NCBI RefSeq assembly: GCF_016756395.1 | Contig: NZ_AP018365.1 | Coordinates: 434,001-498,000, forward strand | Length of the DNA stretch: 64,000 bases | Reading direction: 5' to 3' | Origin: Streptomyces sp. SN-593 | GTDB lineage: Bacteria; Actinomycetota; Actinomycetes; Streptomycetales; Streptomycetaceae | Part shown: positions 35,868 to 43,738 of the stretch, piece by piece | How the letters are laid out: every line of letters begins with the position of its first letter | How positions within the stretch are numbered: the stretch's first letter is position 1 | Notes under the pieces: generated by a model | The model's database searches: none | What the model was told of the DNA's origin: nothing | The model's input: the letters and a program-made list of their open reading frames with translations, nothing else | Translations under genes and position numbers: made by a program

Positions 35868-37208
35868 GTGGACGGGAAGGCGAGGAGCGCGGTGGACGTG
35901 GTGGAGACGACGGTGGAGACGGTGGGCGCGGCGGAGGCGGCGGGCCCGGGCGGCGGCGTGACGGTGGGCGGTGCCGGCCCGGAGGCAGGCTCGGGTACAG
36001 GCCCGCAGGCAGGCTCGGGCACGGGTACGGAGACCGGCACGGGTACGGAGACCGGCACGGGTACGGGGACCGCCTCGGGTGCGGAGACCGCCTCGGGTGA
36101 GGGGGTGCCGGACGAGCTGCTGCGGCGCTGGCGCGCCTGCTCCTCGGCGACCGGACCGGCCGACCGGGCCGCCGCCGAGCGCGGCATACGGCTCGCCTAC
36201 ACGCGCGCCGGGCTGCCGGAGCCGGAGCGGATCGTGTGGGTCGGCTCGCCCCGCGCGGCCGTCGACGTGCTGCGCGCCCTCGCCGACGCCGGGCCGAGCG
36301 TGCGCGACCGGGTGCGTACGGCGCCGTGGGCCGCCGAACGGGCGCGCCTGAACGCCGACTTGGGCGCGGCCGGGTGGTCCGCGCACTGGAGCGCGACCGG
36401 CGGCCGGCTGTGGGAGACGACGCACGCGCTGGTCGACCGCATCCGGCAGGGGGTCGTCGAGGAGCTGGCGGGCACCGGCCCGTCCGCGCCCGGGGACACG
36501 GCCTCGGGAGCATCCGGGGGCGCTGCCGGGAGCGGCCCCGCCGCGGTCGACCGCGCCGCGCGGCAGGACAGCGCCCGGGTGGAGGCCGAGGTCCGGCTGC
36601 TGCTGCTCGACGCGGTGCTCGGCCAGCACGACGCCCCCTGGCTCGCGGCCTTCCCCGCCGACCGGGCTCCGCTGGACGGACTCGCCGAGGTGTGCCGCAC
36701 CGCCGGCTGGTGGTGGCCCTTCGCCCGGGTCGCGGTGGTGAGCGAGCGCCCGGTCGCCCTGCACCGCGACGAGGCCGGCCGGCTCGACCACGGCGAGGGC
36801 CCCGCGCTCGCCTACCCGGACGGCTTCGCCCTCCACGCGTGGCGCGGCATGCCGGTGTCGGCGGCGTTCCTCGCCGAGCTGCGGACGCTGACCCCGGACC
36901 GTATCCGCGCGGAGGAGAACGCCGAGCTGCGGCGGGTGATGCTGGAGTACTACGGGTACGACCGCTACCTCACCGAGTCCGGCGCCCGCCCGCTGCACCG
37001 CGACGAGACCGGCGTCCTGTGGCGGATCGACCTCGCCGGCGACGAGCCGGTGGTGATGGTGGAGGTGGTCAACTCCACTCCCGAACCGGACGGCACCCAC
37101 CGCACGTACTGGCTGCGCGTCCCGCCGGCGACCCGCACGGCCCGCGCGGGCGTCGCCTGGACGTTCGGGGTGTCCGAGGAGGAGTACCGGCCGATGCGGC
37201 AGACCTGA
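35868..37208 (+). CDS. DUF6745 domain protein
   Basis: About 446 residues. The first 75 or so are low complexity, including a repeated Gly-Thr-Gly-Thr-Glu-Thr element encoded by an 18-base tandem repeat. The conserved part begins at Glu-Leu-Leu-Arg-Arg-Trp and contains Ile-Val-Trp-Val-Gly-Ser-Pro, Trp-Trp-Trp-Pro-Phe, Asp-Arg-Ile-Arg-Ala-Glu-Glu-Asn and a C-terminal Val-Glu-Val-Val-Asn-Ser-Thr-Pro-Glu-Pro-Asp-Gly-Thr with Thr-Tyr-Trp-Leu-Arg-Val-Pro-Pro. This agrees with DUF6745, of unknown role. The start could be GTG 35868 or GTG 35892, the latter close to GAGGAG. A perfect hairpin terminator follows the stop. Confidence 0.72.
   Translation: MDGKARSAVDVVETTVETVGAAEAAGPGGGVTVGGAGPEAGSGTGPQAGSGTGTETGTGTETGTGTGTASGAETASGEGVPDELLRRWRACSSATGPADRAAAERGIRLAYTRAGLPEPERIVWVGSPRAAVDVLRALADAGPSVRDRVRTAPWAAERARLNADLGAAGWSAHWSATGGRLWETTHALVDRIRQGVVEELAGTGPSAPGDTASGASGGAAGSGPAAVDRAARQDSARVEAEVRLLLLDAVLGQHDAPWLAAFPADRAPLDGLAEVCRTAGWWWPFARVAVVSERPVALHRDEAGRLDHGEGPALAYPDGFALHAWRGMPVSAAFLAELRTLTPDRIRAEENAELRRVMLEYYGYDRYLTESGARPLHRDETGVLWRIDLAGDEPVVMVEVVNSTPEPDGTHRTYWLRVPPATRTARAGVAWTFGVSEEEYRPMRQT
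36018..36071 (+). repeat. Three 18-base tandem repeats inside the DUF6745 gene
   Basis: Units begin at 36018, 36036 and 36054; the first two are identical and the third differs by one base. Each encodes Gly-Thr-Gly-Thr-Glu-Thr (last copy Gly-Thr). The length is a multiple of three, so copy-number change would keep the frame. Confidence 0.8.
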
Positions 37209-37213
37209 GCGCC

Positions 37214-37244
37214 GTCCGCCCCGGGCGCGGCGCCCGGGGCGGAC
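37214..37244. terminator. Strong hairpin between convergent genes
   Basis: A 12-base perfect stem, GTCCGCCCCGGG / CCCGGGGCGGAC, around loop cgcggcg lies six bases after the DUF6745 stop and 55 bases from the end of the thioesterase gene. Likely bidirectional terminator. Confidence 0.65.
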
Positions 37245-37298
37245 AGGGCGGACAGGACGGACGAGGTGGAGGTGGTGGACGGGGTGGACGGGATGCCG

Positions 37299-37814
37299 TC
37301 AGCGGCCGGCGGCCTCGTCGCCGCGCAGCGTCATCACCGCGCTGGTGACGGTGGCGACCGGCTTGCCGTCCGGGCGGCTGATCTCGCACGCGTAGTGCGT
37401 GAGGGTGCGGCCGCTGTGGGTCGGGTGGGCCCGGGCGAGGAGTTCGCCGGTCCAGGCCGGCCGCAGGAAGGTGGCCTTCAGGTCGATGCTGGTGAACGAC
37501 TCCCCCGGGCCCACCAGCGTGGAGCGCGCGGTGCCGATGGCCGCGTCCGCCAGCTCGACCAGGAACCCGCCGTGCACGGTGCCCTGCTGGTTGCCGTGCA
37601 GGTCGGTGTCGGCCAGCACCCGCAGCGTGGCCGTGCCCGCGCCGACCTCGACGATCTCGAAGCCGAGCAGCCGGGAGATCGCGGTCGGGTAGCGCATGGG
37701 GGTGCGGTGGCCGGGCTCCAGGGTGCCGGCGAGCTGGCGCCGCAGGTAGTCCAGCACCGGCAGGTCCGGGGCCGCGGCGCCGGGGGCCGCGAAGTGGGTC
37801 GCGTTCTGCTCCAT
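37299..37814 (-). CDS. PaaI-type hotdog thioesterase
   Basis: A 171-residue hotdog-fold acyl-CoA thioesterase. The active-site helix segment is Asn-Gln-Gln-Gly-Thr-Val-His-Gly-Gly-Phe-Leu-Val-Glu-Leu-Ala-Asp-Ala-Ala, with the catalytic Asp near its end, as in PaaI/YdiI proteins. The following strands read Ser-Ile-Asp-Leu-Lys-Ala-Thr-Phe-Leu-Arg-Pro. ATG 37814 starts the domain-bearing frame; an upstream open extension overlaps the divergent regulator and is not used. The acyl substrate is unknown. It is divergent from a MocR-like regulator gene across only 68 bases, so that regulator may control it. Confidence 0.85.
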   Translation of the reverse strand: MEQNATHFAAPGAAAPDLPVLDYLRRQLAGTLEPGHRTPMRYPTAISRLLGFEIVEVGAGTATLRVLADTDLHGNQQGTVHGGFLVELADAAIGTARSTLVGPGESFTSIDLKATFLRPAWTGELLARAHPTHSGRTLTHYACEISRPDGKPVATVTSAVMTLRGDEAAGR

Positions 37815-37882
37815 GCGGCCCACCCTAGGCGCCCGTTGCAGTACATTGGGACGATTGTCATGGATACAAGGTGGTCCCGCCC

Positions 37883-39220
37883 ATGTCCCGCCCCCCGCGT
37901 TACAAGGCCGTCGTGGACGGCTTCGCCGCCGCGATCCGCTCCGGCGAACTGCCGCCGGGCACCCGCCTGCCCACCCACCGCACGCTCGCACGCGAGCACG
38001 GCATCGCGCTGGCCACCGCGACGCGGGTCTACGGCGAGCTGACCGCGGCCGGGCTCGTCGCCGGCGAGCCGGGGCGCGGCACCTTCGTCCGCGACCGGTC
38101 CGGGTACGACGGGCTCGACGCGCGCCGCATCCCGCGCGGCCGGCGCGTCGCGGACCTCTCCTTCAACCAGCCGCTCGCGCCGGGCCAGGGCGACGAGTTG
38201 CGCGAGGCGCTGCGCCGGCTGGCGGCGAGCGGCGACATCGCGTCGCTGCTCGGGCAGCACCCGGTGGGCGGCCGTGCCACCGACCGCGCGGCGGTGGCCA
38301 CGCACCTGCTGGACGCGGGGCTCGACGTGCCGCCCGACGCGGTCCTGCTCACCGCGGGGGCGCAGCACGCCCTCGACACCGCGGTGCGCGCGCTGGCCCG
38401 GCCCGGCGACGTCATCGCGGTGGACGCGCTCACCTATCCCGGGATCAAGCTGGCCGCGGACGTGCACGGCGTCGAACTCGCGGCGGTGCCGCACACGGTG
38501 GAGGGCATGGACCTGGACGCGCTGGCGGCGCTCGCCGGGCGCCGCCGGCTGGCGGCGGTCTACACGATGCCGACCCTGCACAACCCGCTCGGCACCGTCG
38601 CCTCCGCCGCCCACCGCCTCGCGCTGGCGGACCTGGCGCGACGCGCCGACCTGACACTGATCGAGGACGGGACGTACGCCTTCCTGCTTCCGGGTCCGGC
38701 GCCGTTGCAGGCCCTGGCACCGGAACGCACCGTCCACCTCGCCGGGTTGTCCAAGAGCGTCGCGGCCGGGCTGCGCTTCGGCCACCTGGTCGCGCCCCCG
38801 GCGTACGTCCCGGCGCTGACCCGCGTGCTGCGCGCGTCCACCTGGGGGCTGCCGCCGCTCGTCACCGCGCTGGCGACCGGGTGGATCGCCGACGGCACCG
38901 TCCGGGGCCTTGCGGAGGACCGGCGCCAGGACGCGCGGGCCCGCCAGGAGGTGGCCCAGCGGGTGCTGGGCGGGCTCGACTACCGGGCCCATCCGGCCGC
39001 GCCGTTCGGCTGGTTGGGCCTGCCCGCGACACCCGGGCGGGCCGCGGGGGCCGCGCGTGCCCTGGCGGAACGGGGCGTGCTGGTGTCGACCTCGGACGCC
39101 TTCGCGGTCGGGACGTCCTCGCCCCGCCCGGCCCTGCGCCTCGCGCTGGCCTCACCCCGGTCGCACCTGCGCCTGGAGGACGCCCTGCGGCAGGTGCGCG
39201 CCACTGCGGCCACGCCCTGA
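37883..39220 (+). CDS. MocR-like regulator: GntR helix-turn-helix fused to PLP aminotransferase fold
   Basis: A 445-residue regulator. Residues about 5-72 form a GntR winged helix (Ser-Gly-Glu-Leu-Pro-Pro-Gly-Thr-Arg-Leu-Pro-Thr-His-Arg-Thr-Leu-Ala). The rest is a class I aminotransferase-like domain: Tyr-Pro-Gly-Ile-Lys, Met-Pro-Thr-Leu-His-Asn-Pro-Leu-Gly-Thr, Ile-Glu-Asp-Gly-Thr-Tyr and the PLP lysine in Gly-Leu-Ser-Lys-Ser-Val. Such proteins use PLP adducts as signals, often in amino acid or vitamin B6 metabolism. ATG 37883 follows AAGGTGG. The divergent thioesterase gene is its nearest candidate target. Confidence 0.88.
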   Translation: MSRPPRYKAVVDGFAAAIRSGELPPGTRLPTHRTLAREHGIALATATRVYGELTAAGLVAGEPGRGTFVRDRSGYDGLDARRIPRGRRVADLSFNQPLAPGQGDELREALRRLAASGDIASLLGQHPVGGRATDRAAVATHLLDAGLDVPPDAVLLTAGAQHALDTAVRALARPGDVIAVDALTYPGIKLAADVHGVELAAVPHTVEGMDLDALAALAGRRRLAAVYTMPTLHNPLGTVASAAHRLALADLARRADLTLIEDGTYAFLLPGPAPLQALAPERTVHLAGLSKSVAAGLRFGHLVAPPAYVPALTRVLRASTWGLPPLVTALATGWIADGTVRGLAEDRRQDARARQEVAQRVLGGLDYRAHPAAPFGWLGLPATPGRAAGAARALAERGVLVSTSDAFAVGTSSPRPALRLALASPRSHLRLEDALRQVRATAATP

Positions 39221-39260
39221 GCGGTCCGCGCTCGGCAACCTGCCCACGGCGCGGGCAGGT

Positions 39261-39380
39261 TCGGACGCCCGCCGTGAAGTGGTCGCGGGTGTCGGTGGTG
39301 AGCACGTTGGGGTTCTCCAGCGCGGCGAAGTGGCCACCGCGCCCGGCGACCCGCCACCGGGGCGGGCCGGGTGTCGGTCA
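39261..39380 (-). pseudogene. Possible decayed epoxide-hydrolase C-terminal remnant
   Basis: Read on the minus strand, this stretch gives Gly-Arg-Gly-Gly-His-Phe-Ala-Ala-Leu-Glu-Asn-Pro and then Thr-Asp-Thr-Arg-Asp-His-Phe, resembling the catalytic-His end of alpha/beta-hydrolase epoxide hydrolases. No upstream hydrolase body or start is present in the 221-base gap, so it looks like a leftover fragment. The evidence is short and could be chance. Confidence 0.35.
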
Positions 39381-39441
39381 TCGGGCCGTGGTCCCAGGGC
39401 CGTTCACGGCCGCCTGCCGGCTGCTGCCGGCCGCGCGGGCG

Positions 39442-40410
39442 TCACAGGGCGTCGCGCAGTGCGGGCAGCAGGGTCCGCTCGGCCCAGTCCAGGAACGGCT
39501 GCTGGTGGGCGCCGCCGATCTGGATCAGCGCGATCTCGTCGAAGCCCGCGTCGGCGTACGGGCGCACCGCGTCCACGAACGCCCCGACGTCGTCGCCGCA
39601 CGGGATGGACCGGGCGACGTCCTCGGGCCGGACGAACTGCGTGGCGCCGGCGAACCCGGCGGTGCCGGGGAGCTCCGCGTTGACCTTCCACCCGTTGCCG
39701 AACCAGCGGAACTGCTCGTGCGCCCGGGCGACCGCCGCCTCGCGGTCGGGGTCGTAGCACACCGGCAACTGGCCGACCCGCGGCTTGCCCGCTCCCCCTT
39801 CGCGGTCGAACGCCTCCAGCAGGCCGCGGTCCGGCTCGGTGGCGATGACCAGGTCGGCGAGGCGCCCGGCCAGAGCGCACGACCGCGGACCGGAGACCGC
39901 CACGCCGATCGGCGGGGGCGTGTCCGGCAGGTCCCACAACCGGGCGCCGCGCACCTCGAAGTGCGGCCCGTGGTGGTCGAGTTCGGCCCCGTCGAGCAGC
40001 GCCCTGATGATGCCCACCGCCTCCTCGAACCTCTCCAGCCGCGTCGCCACCGGCGGCCAGCCGCCGCCCGCCACGTGCTCGTTGAGGTTCTCGCCGGAGC
40101 CGAGCCCGAGCCGGAAGCGGCCTTCGGACAGCAGGTGGACCGTCGCCGCCTTCTGCGCGACGACCGCCGGGTGGTAGCGGGTGGTCGGGCACGTCACGTA
40201 CGTCATCAGCGGGATGCGCTCGGTGGCCTGCGCGGCCGCGCCGAGCACGCTCCACGCGTACGGCGCGTGGCCCTGCGCGTCCAGCCAGGGGGAGTAGTGG
40301 TCGGAGGTGACGGAGAAGTCGAAGCCGGCGCGTTCCGCGCCCACCACGTGTTCCACGAGGTCACGCGGTCCCGCCTGCTCGGTCATCATCGTGTAGCCGA
40401 GCTGCACCAT
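39442..40410 (-). CDS. F420-type LLM oxidoreductase, G6PDH-like family
   Basis: A 322-residue luciferase-like monooxygenase-fold enzyme expected to use coenzyme F420. Features are Leu-Gly-Tyr-Thr-Met-Met at the start, Thr-Ser-Asp-His-Tyr-Ser-Pro-Trp, Thr-Tyr-Val-Thr-Cys-Pro-Thr-Thr-Arg-Tyr-His-Pro, and Gly-Leu-Gly-Ser-Gly-Glu-Asn-Leu-Asn-Glu-His. These match the F420-dependent glucose-6-phosphate dehydrogenase-like branch, though the true substrate may not be that sugar. ATG 40410 lies six bases after the LigD polymerase gene, whose 3' end carries its ribosome binding site (GGAAGGA), so the two are co-transcribed, probably from the sigma-B-like promoter. Confidence 0.87.
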   Translation of the reverse strand: MVQLGYTMMTEQAGPRDLVEHVVGAERAGFDFSVTSDHYSPWLDAQGHAPYAWSVLGAAAQATERIPLMTYVTCPTTRYHPAVVAQKAATVHLLSEGRFRLGLGSGENLNEHVAGGGWPPVATRLERFEEAVGIIRALLDGAELDHHGPHFEVRGARLWDLPDTPPPIGVAVSGPRSCALAGRLADLVIATEPDRGLLEAFDREGGAGKPRVGQLPVCYDPDREAAVARAHEQFRWFGNGWKVNAELPGTAGFAGATQFVRPEDVARSIPCGDDVGAFVDAVRPYADAGFDEIALIQIGGAHQQPFLDWAERTLLPALRDAL

Positions 40411-40416
40411 GCCGCA

Positions 40417-41364
40417 TCATCCTTCCGGTCGGTGGTCCGCGTCGCGCAGCGCCTCCAGCCGGCGCGCGGCCGGCCCGAGCGAGCGCCCGCGGCGCAGTGC
40501 GGTGTCCTGCCAGGGGTCGGGTCCGCGCAGGCGGGCGCCGATGTCCCGCAGGGTCCAGCGCCGTGCCGTGGTGGCCGGATCGTCCACCTCGGCCCAGGTC
40601 AGCGGCATGGCCACGGGTGCGCCGGGCCGGGCACGCACGGCGTACGGTGCGACGGAGGTCTGGGCGTAGCCGTTGCGGCCGACGTCGAGGAAGAGCCGGC
40701 CGCGCCGGGCCGCCTTGCGGGTCTCGGTGGTGAGCTGCCCGGGGTGCCGGGCCGCGAGCGTGGCGGCGACGTCGCGGGCGAAGCGCAGCACCTCGTCCGC
40801 GGGGGCGCGCCGGTCCAGCGGCACCAGCAGGTGCAGGCCGCGGGAGCCGGTGGTCATCACCGCGCAGGGCAGCCGCAGGTCGGCGAGCAGGGCGCGCAGC
40901 AGCCGGGCGCTCCCGCGCACCGGACCGAAGTCGTCCTCGGCCGGGTCGAGGTCGAAGACGAGGCGGTCGGGGTGGTGCGGCCGGTCGGCCCGGGACAGCC
41001 AGCGGTGCGGGGTGACGCACGCCTGCGACGCCGCGTACAGGAGTGTGGCGGTGTCGTCGCAGACCAGGTGGGTGAGGGTGCCGTGCTCCTTCGGCACCGT
41101 GGCGCGGTGGACCCAGTCGGGGAAGTGCCGCGGCACGTCCTTCTGCATGAAGGACCCGCCCTCGACGCCGTCCGGGCGGCGCTCCAGCATCAGCGGCCGT
41201 CCCCGCAGGTGCGGGAGCATGCGGGGCGCGACCGCGCGGTAGTACGCGACCAGGTCGGCCTTGGTGAGCCCGTCGTCGGGGAAGAGCACCTTGTCCGGCC
41301 GGTTCAGGCGTACGGTGTGCCGTCCGCCGCGCACCGTGGTCGCCGTGTCCGTCGTCGAGGCCAT
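40417..41364 (-). CDS. ligD: Stand-alone LigD polymerase domain (NHEJ primase-polymerase)
   Basis: A 315-residue archaeo-eukaryotic primase-type polymerase corresponding to the Pol module of LigD, which fills and extends ends during Ku-dependent non-homologous end joining. Diagnostic segments are Pro-Asp-Lys-Val-Leu-Phe-Pro near the start, Gly-Gly-Ser-Phe-Met-Gln-Lys-Asp-Val-Pro, the metal-binding Phe-Asp-Leu-Asp-Pro, Thr-Thr-Gly-Ser-Arg-Gly-Leu-His, and Asn-Gly-Tyr-Ala-Gln-Thr-Ser-Val-Ala-Pro-Tyr. No ligase or nuclease domain is attached, as is common in streptomycetes. ATG 41364 follows GGAGGG. A GTGT-N15-GGGTAC sigma-B-like promoter lies upstream. Confidence 0.9.
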   Translation of the reverse strand: MASTTDTATTVRGGRHTVRLNRPDKVLFPDDGLTKADLVAYYRAVAPRMLPHLRGRPLMLERRPDGVEGGSFMQKDVPRHFPDWVHRATVPKEHGTLTHLVCDDTATLLYAASQACVTPHRWLSRADRPHHPDRLVFDLDPAEDDFGPVRGSARLLRALLADLRLPCAVMTTGSRGLHLLVPLDRRAPADEVLRFARDVAATLAARHPGQLTTETRKAARRGRLFLDVGRNGYAQTSVAPYAVRARPGAPVAMPLTWAEVDDPATTARRWTLRDIGARLRGPDPWQDTALRRGRSLGPAARRLEALRDADHRPEG

Positions 41365-41466
41365 CAGCCGCCCTCCGCTCGTCGGCCCGCTCCGTCGCGT
41401 GGGGACGCGTCCCGTCGTGCCGCCGGCCCCGGCAGCGCACGTGCCGAAGCCGCCGACCGTCCTCGG

Positions 41467-41491
41467 GTACCCGGTGCCCGCGGTCCGACAC
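41467..41491 (-). promoter_or_regulatory. Sigma-B-like promoter for the LigD-Pol operon
   Basis: On the minus strand GTGT (41491-41488), a 15-base spacer and GGGTAC (41472-41467) match the GNNT-N15-GGGTAY form recognised by stress sigma factors of the SigB group in streptomycetes. It lies about 100 bases upstream of the LigD-Pol start. Confidence 0.5.
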
Positions 41492-41551
41492 GTGCGCGCC
41501 GCCGCCGGGCGGACGGCGGCGGGGGGCGGACGGCGGCGAGGGGCGGGGGCC

Positions 41552-41576
41552 GTTTCCGGTGCGGCGGTGTGGGTAC
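41552..41576 (+). promoter_or_regulatory. Sigma-B-like promoter for the DJ-1/PfpI gene
   Basis: GTTT (41552-41555), a 15-base spacer and GGGTAC (41571-41576) match the streptomycete SigB-type consensus. Transcription would begin near 41583, about 43 bases before the GTG start. Confidence 0.6.
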
Positions 41577-41625
41577 CCGGTGGAACGCACCGGACCGAGT
41601 GAAGCCGACGAGAGGGTGTGATGTC

Positions 41626-42162
41626 GTGCGTGCCGCTTTCCTGACCGCTACCGAGGGTGTCGAGCAGGTGGAGCTGACCTCGCCGTGGCAGGCGTTGTCC
41701 GACAAGGGGGTGACCCCCACGCTGATCGCGCCCGAGGCGGGTGAGGTGCAGGCGTTCCGGCACCTGGACAAGGCCGACACCTTCCCGTCCGACCTGACGG
41801 TGGACGAGGCGTCGGTGGACGACTTCGACGTGCTGGTGCTGCCCGGCGGCGTGGCCAACCCCGACGCGTTGCGCCAGGACGCCAAGGCGCTCGACCTCGT
41901 GCGCGGCTTCTTCGCGGCGGGCAAGCCGGTCGCGGCGATCTGCCACGCCCCCTGGACGCTCCTGGAGGCCGACACCGTGCGCGGCCGGACCCTCACCTCG
42001 TGGCCGAGCCTGCGCACCGACCTGCTCAACGCGGGAGCCACCTGGGTGGACGAGCAGGTCGAGGTGTGCACGGCCGGGCCGAACACCCTGATCACCAGTC
42101 GCAAGCCGGACGACCTGCCGGCGTTCAACCGCGCGGTCCTCCAGGAACTCGGCGCGGCCTGA
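41626..42162 (+). CDS. DJ-1/PfpI-family stress protein
   Basis: A 178-residue class I glutamine amidotransferase-like protein of the PfpI/YhbO branch, linked in other bacteria to general stress and protein or DNA deglycation. The nucleophile elbow is Ala-Ala-Ile-Cys-His-Ala-Pro-Trp, with the partner Glu likely in Thr-Glu-Gly-Val-Glu near the N-terminus, and Val-Leu-Pro-Gly-Gly-Val-Ala-Asn-Pro-Asp precedes it. GTG 41626 is the in-frame start after GAGAGGG. A good SigB-type promoter lies upstream and a long hairpin terminator follows. Confidence 0.87.
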   Translation: MRAAFLTATEGVEQVELTSPWQALSDKGVTPTLIAPEAGEVQAFRHLDKADTFPSDLTVDEASVDDFDVLVLPGGVANPDALRQDAKALDLVRGFFAAGKPVAAICHAPWTLLEADTVRGRTLTSWPSLRTDLLNAGATWVDEQVEVCTAGPNTLITSRKPDDLPAFNRAVLQELGAA

Positions 42163-42189
42163 GGGGTCCGGCGGGGCCGGCCGGCCCCG

Positions 42190-42242
42190 ACCCCACCGGC
42201 CCGTCCCGCGACGCAGGACGCCGCGGGCCGGGCCGGTGGGGT
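42190..42242. terminator. Hairpin between convergent genes
   Basis: A 14-base perfect stem, ACCCCACCGGCCCG / CGGGCCGGTGGGGT, flanks a 25-base loop that has its own short G/C pairing. It lies between the DJ-1/PfpI stop and the end of the SGNH hydrolase gene. Confidence 0.6.
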
Positions 42243-42264
42243 GCGGGTGGCCGGGTGAACGGGG

Positions 42265-43395
42265 CTACGTGACCGGGAGGGTGGTCCACTTCTGGGCGTT
42301 GGTGCCGTTGCAGTCCCACAGCCGGAGCTGGGTGTTGTCCACCGTGGAGGAGTTCGGGTCGTCCAGGCACCGCCCGGACTGCGGGTTCCGGTAGCCGCCG
42401 TCGTAAGGCTGCCAGACCTGCGAGCCGGTGCCGTTGCAGTCGTAGAGCTGCACGAGCGTGCCGTTCGCGGTGCCGCCGCCGGTGGCGTCCGCGCACTTGC
42501 CGTAGACCTGGAGGGTTCCGTCGCTGCGGCGGGTCCACCACTGCGCGTTGGTGTTGTTGCAGCCGCGCACCTCGATGGGGGTGCCGTTGTCGGTCAGGGC
42601 GTGGTCGTCGTTGAGGCACTTGCCGGCGATGCCGGAGTACACCACGCCGCTGGCGCCGGGGGCGCCGATCCAGCCGGCCGCGTCGGCGGCCTGGATACCG
42701 CTGTCGAACGCGTCGGCCATCTTCTGGTAGCCGCTGTCCTTGGGGTGCAGCGGGTCCGACAGGTCGGAGGCGGTCAGCGCGCCCATGTTGACGTAGCGGA
42801 CGTGCTTGCCGGCCGCCTGCTCGTCCCGGGCGATGCCCGGCACGTCCGCGTTGAACGCCGGGCGATAGGGCTCCTCGATGGAGTTGGTCGACACGATCAG
42901 CGTGGCGAGCAGCACCGTGACGCCCGGGTCGTCGGCGGTGATCTGGTCCACCAGGGCGTGCAGCCGCTGCGTGGCGGTGGAGACCTCGTACGCCTGGTTG
43001 AGGTCGTTCGTGCCGATCATCAGCGTGATGACGTTGGGCCGGTAGATGCTGAGCGTCGAGTCGGCGATGCCGGCGATCTGGTCGATCCGCCAGCCGCGGT
43101 GGCCCTCGTTGTCCGGGTCCGCCATGGTGCCGCTCTGGAGGCCGCCGACGAAGTCGACCGTGTGGCCCTCGCCGGTGAGTTCGTCACGCAGCGGGATGCG
43201 GTAGCCGTTGCCGCTGCTGCTGCCGACACCCCAGGTGATCGAGTCGCCCAGCGGCATCACCCGCAGCGCGGCCGGTGCGGTGGCCGAGGCGGGTGCGGCC
43301 GACGGGGCCGCGGCCGACGCGTTCGGGGCGAGCGCGCCGACGGCCGCCAGGAGCGCGGCGGCTCCCGTCGCGGCCGCCGCGAGGAGTCTTCTCAT
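42265..43395 (-). CDS. Secreted SGNH/GDSL hydrolase with ricin B lectin domain
   Basis: A 376-residue exported esterase. A signal peptide of about 28 residues ends Ala-Ser-Ala. The SGNH domain has nucleophile Ser52 in Leu-Gly-Asp-Ser-Ile-Thr-Trp-Gly, oxyanion Asn in Gly-Thr-Asn-Asp, and Asp/His in Asp-Pro-Leu-His-Pro. It likely de-esterifies a polysaccharide (acetyl-xylan or pectin type), which fits nearby CE7 and GH43 genes. Residues about 245-376 are a ricin B lectin domain whose last part, Cys-Leu-Asp-Asp-Pro-Asn-Ser-Ser-Thr and Leu-Trp-Asp-Cys-Asn-Gly-Thr, almost matches the sedolisin lectin at 28.1 kb. ATG 43395 follows GGAAGGTGAG at about ten bases. Confidence 0.87.
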   Translation of the reverse strand: MRRLLAAAATGAAALLAAVGALAPNASAAAPSAAPASATAPAALRVMPLGDSITWGVGSSSGNGYRIPLRDELTGEGHTVDFVGGLQSGTMADPDNEGHRGWRIDQIAGIADSTLSIYRPNVITLMIGTNDLNQAYEVSTATQRLHALVDQITADDPGVTVLLATLIVSTNSIEEPYRPAFNADVPGIARDEQAAGKHVRYVNMGALTASDLSDPLHPKDSGYQKMADAFDSGIQAADAAGWIGAPGASGVVYSGIAGKCLNDDHALTDNGTPIEVRGCNNTNAQWWTRRSDGTLQVYGKCADATGGGTANGTLVQLYDCNGTGSQVWQPYDGGYRNPQSGRCLDDPNSSTVDNTQLRLWDCNGTNAQKWTTLPVT

Positions 43396-43509
43396 CTGCT
43401 GTACTCACCTTCCGTGGGGGGCCGCGGCCGCCGCGCCGAGCGCGTCGTGCCGGCGGCCTTGGCCGGGTGGTGCCGGAGCCGCCCGCGCGTCTGCGGGCGG
43501 TGGTGCCCA

Positions 43510-43550
43510 GTGCTCGGTGGTACGGATCAGTGCTTCGGTGGTACCGATCG
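43510..43550. repeat. Direct repeat upstream of the SGNH hydrolase gene
   Basis: Two copies of about 20 bases, each containing CGGTGGTAC followed by GATC with one base difference, lie head to tail at 43510-43529 and 43530-43550. They sit 115-155 bases upstream of the SGNH gene in the 343-base gap before the CBM35 protein gene and could bind a regulator. Confidence 0.45.
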
Positions 43551-43738
43551 CCCGACCACCAGCGGAGTACGGGTTCGTGCGGACGGGGCCGGCGCCGGGC
43601 CGTGGTTCCCGCGGCCGGCACCGCGGACGGACCGGTCGGCGCGGCGGGCCCCCGCCCTGCGGGCGACCGTGCGGACCGGGGCTCCCCGCTGCCACGGGGC
43701 GCCCCGGTCCCGGCGCCGCCGAGGCGGCGCCGCCGGCG

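Noticed and set aside
39261..39380. Intact small alpha/beta hydrolase gene in the gap before the F420 oxidoreductase
   Set aside because: Only a C-terminal-like segment is present, with no nucleophile elbow or start codon context, so at most a remnant.
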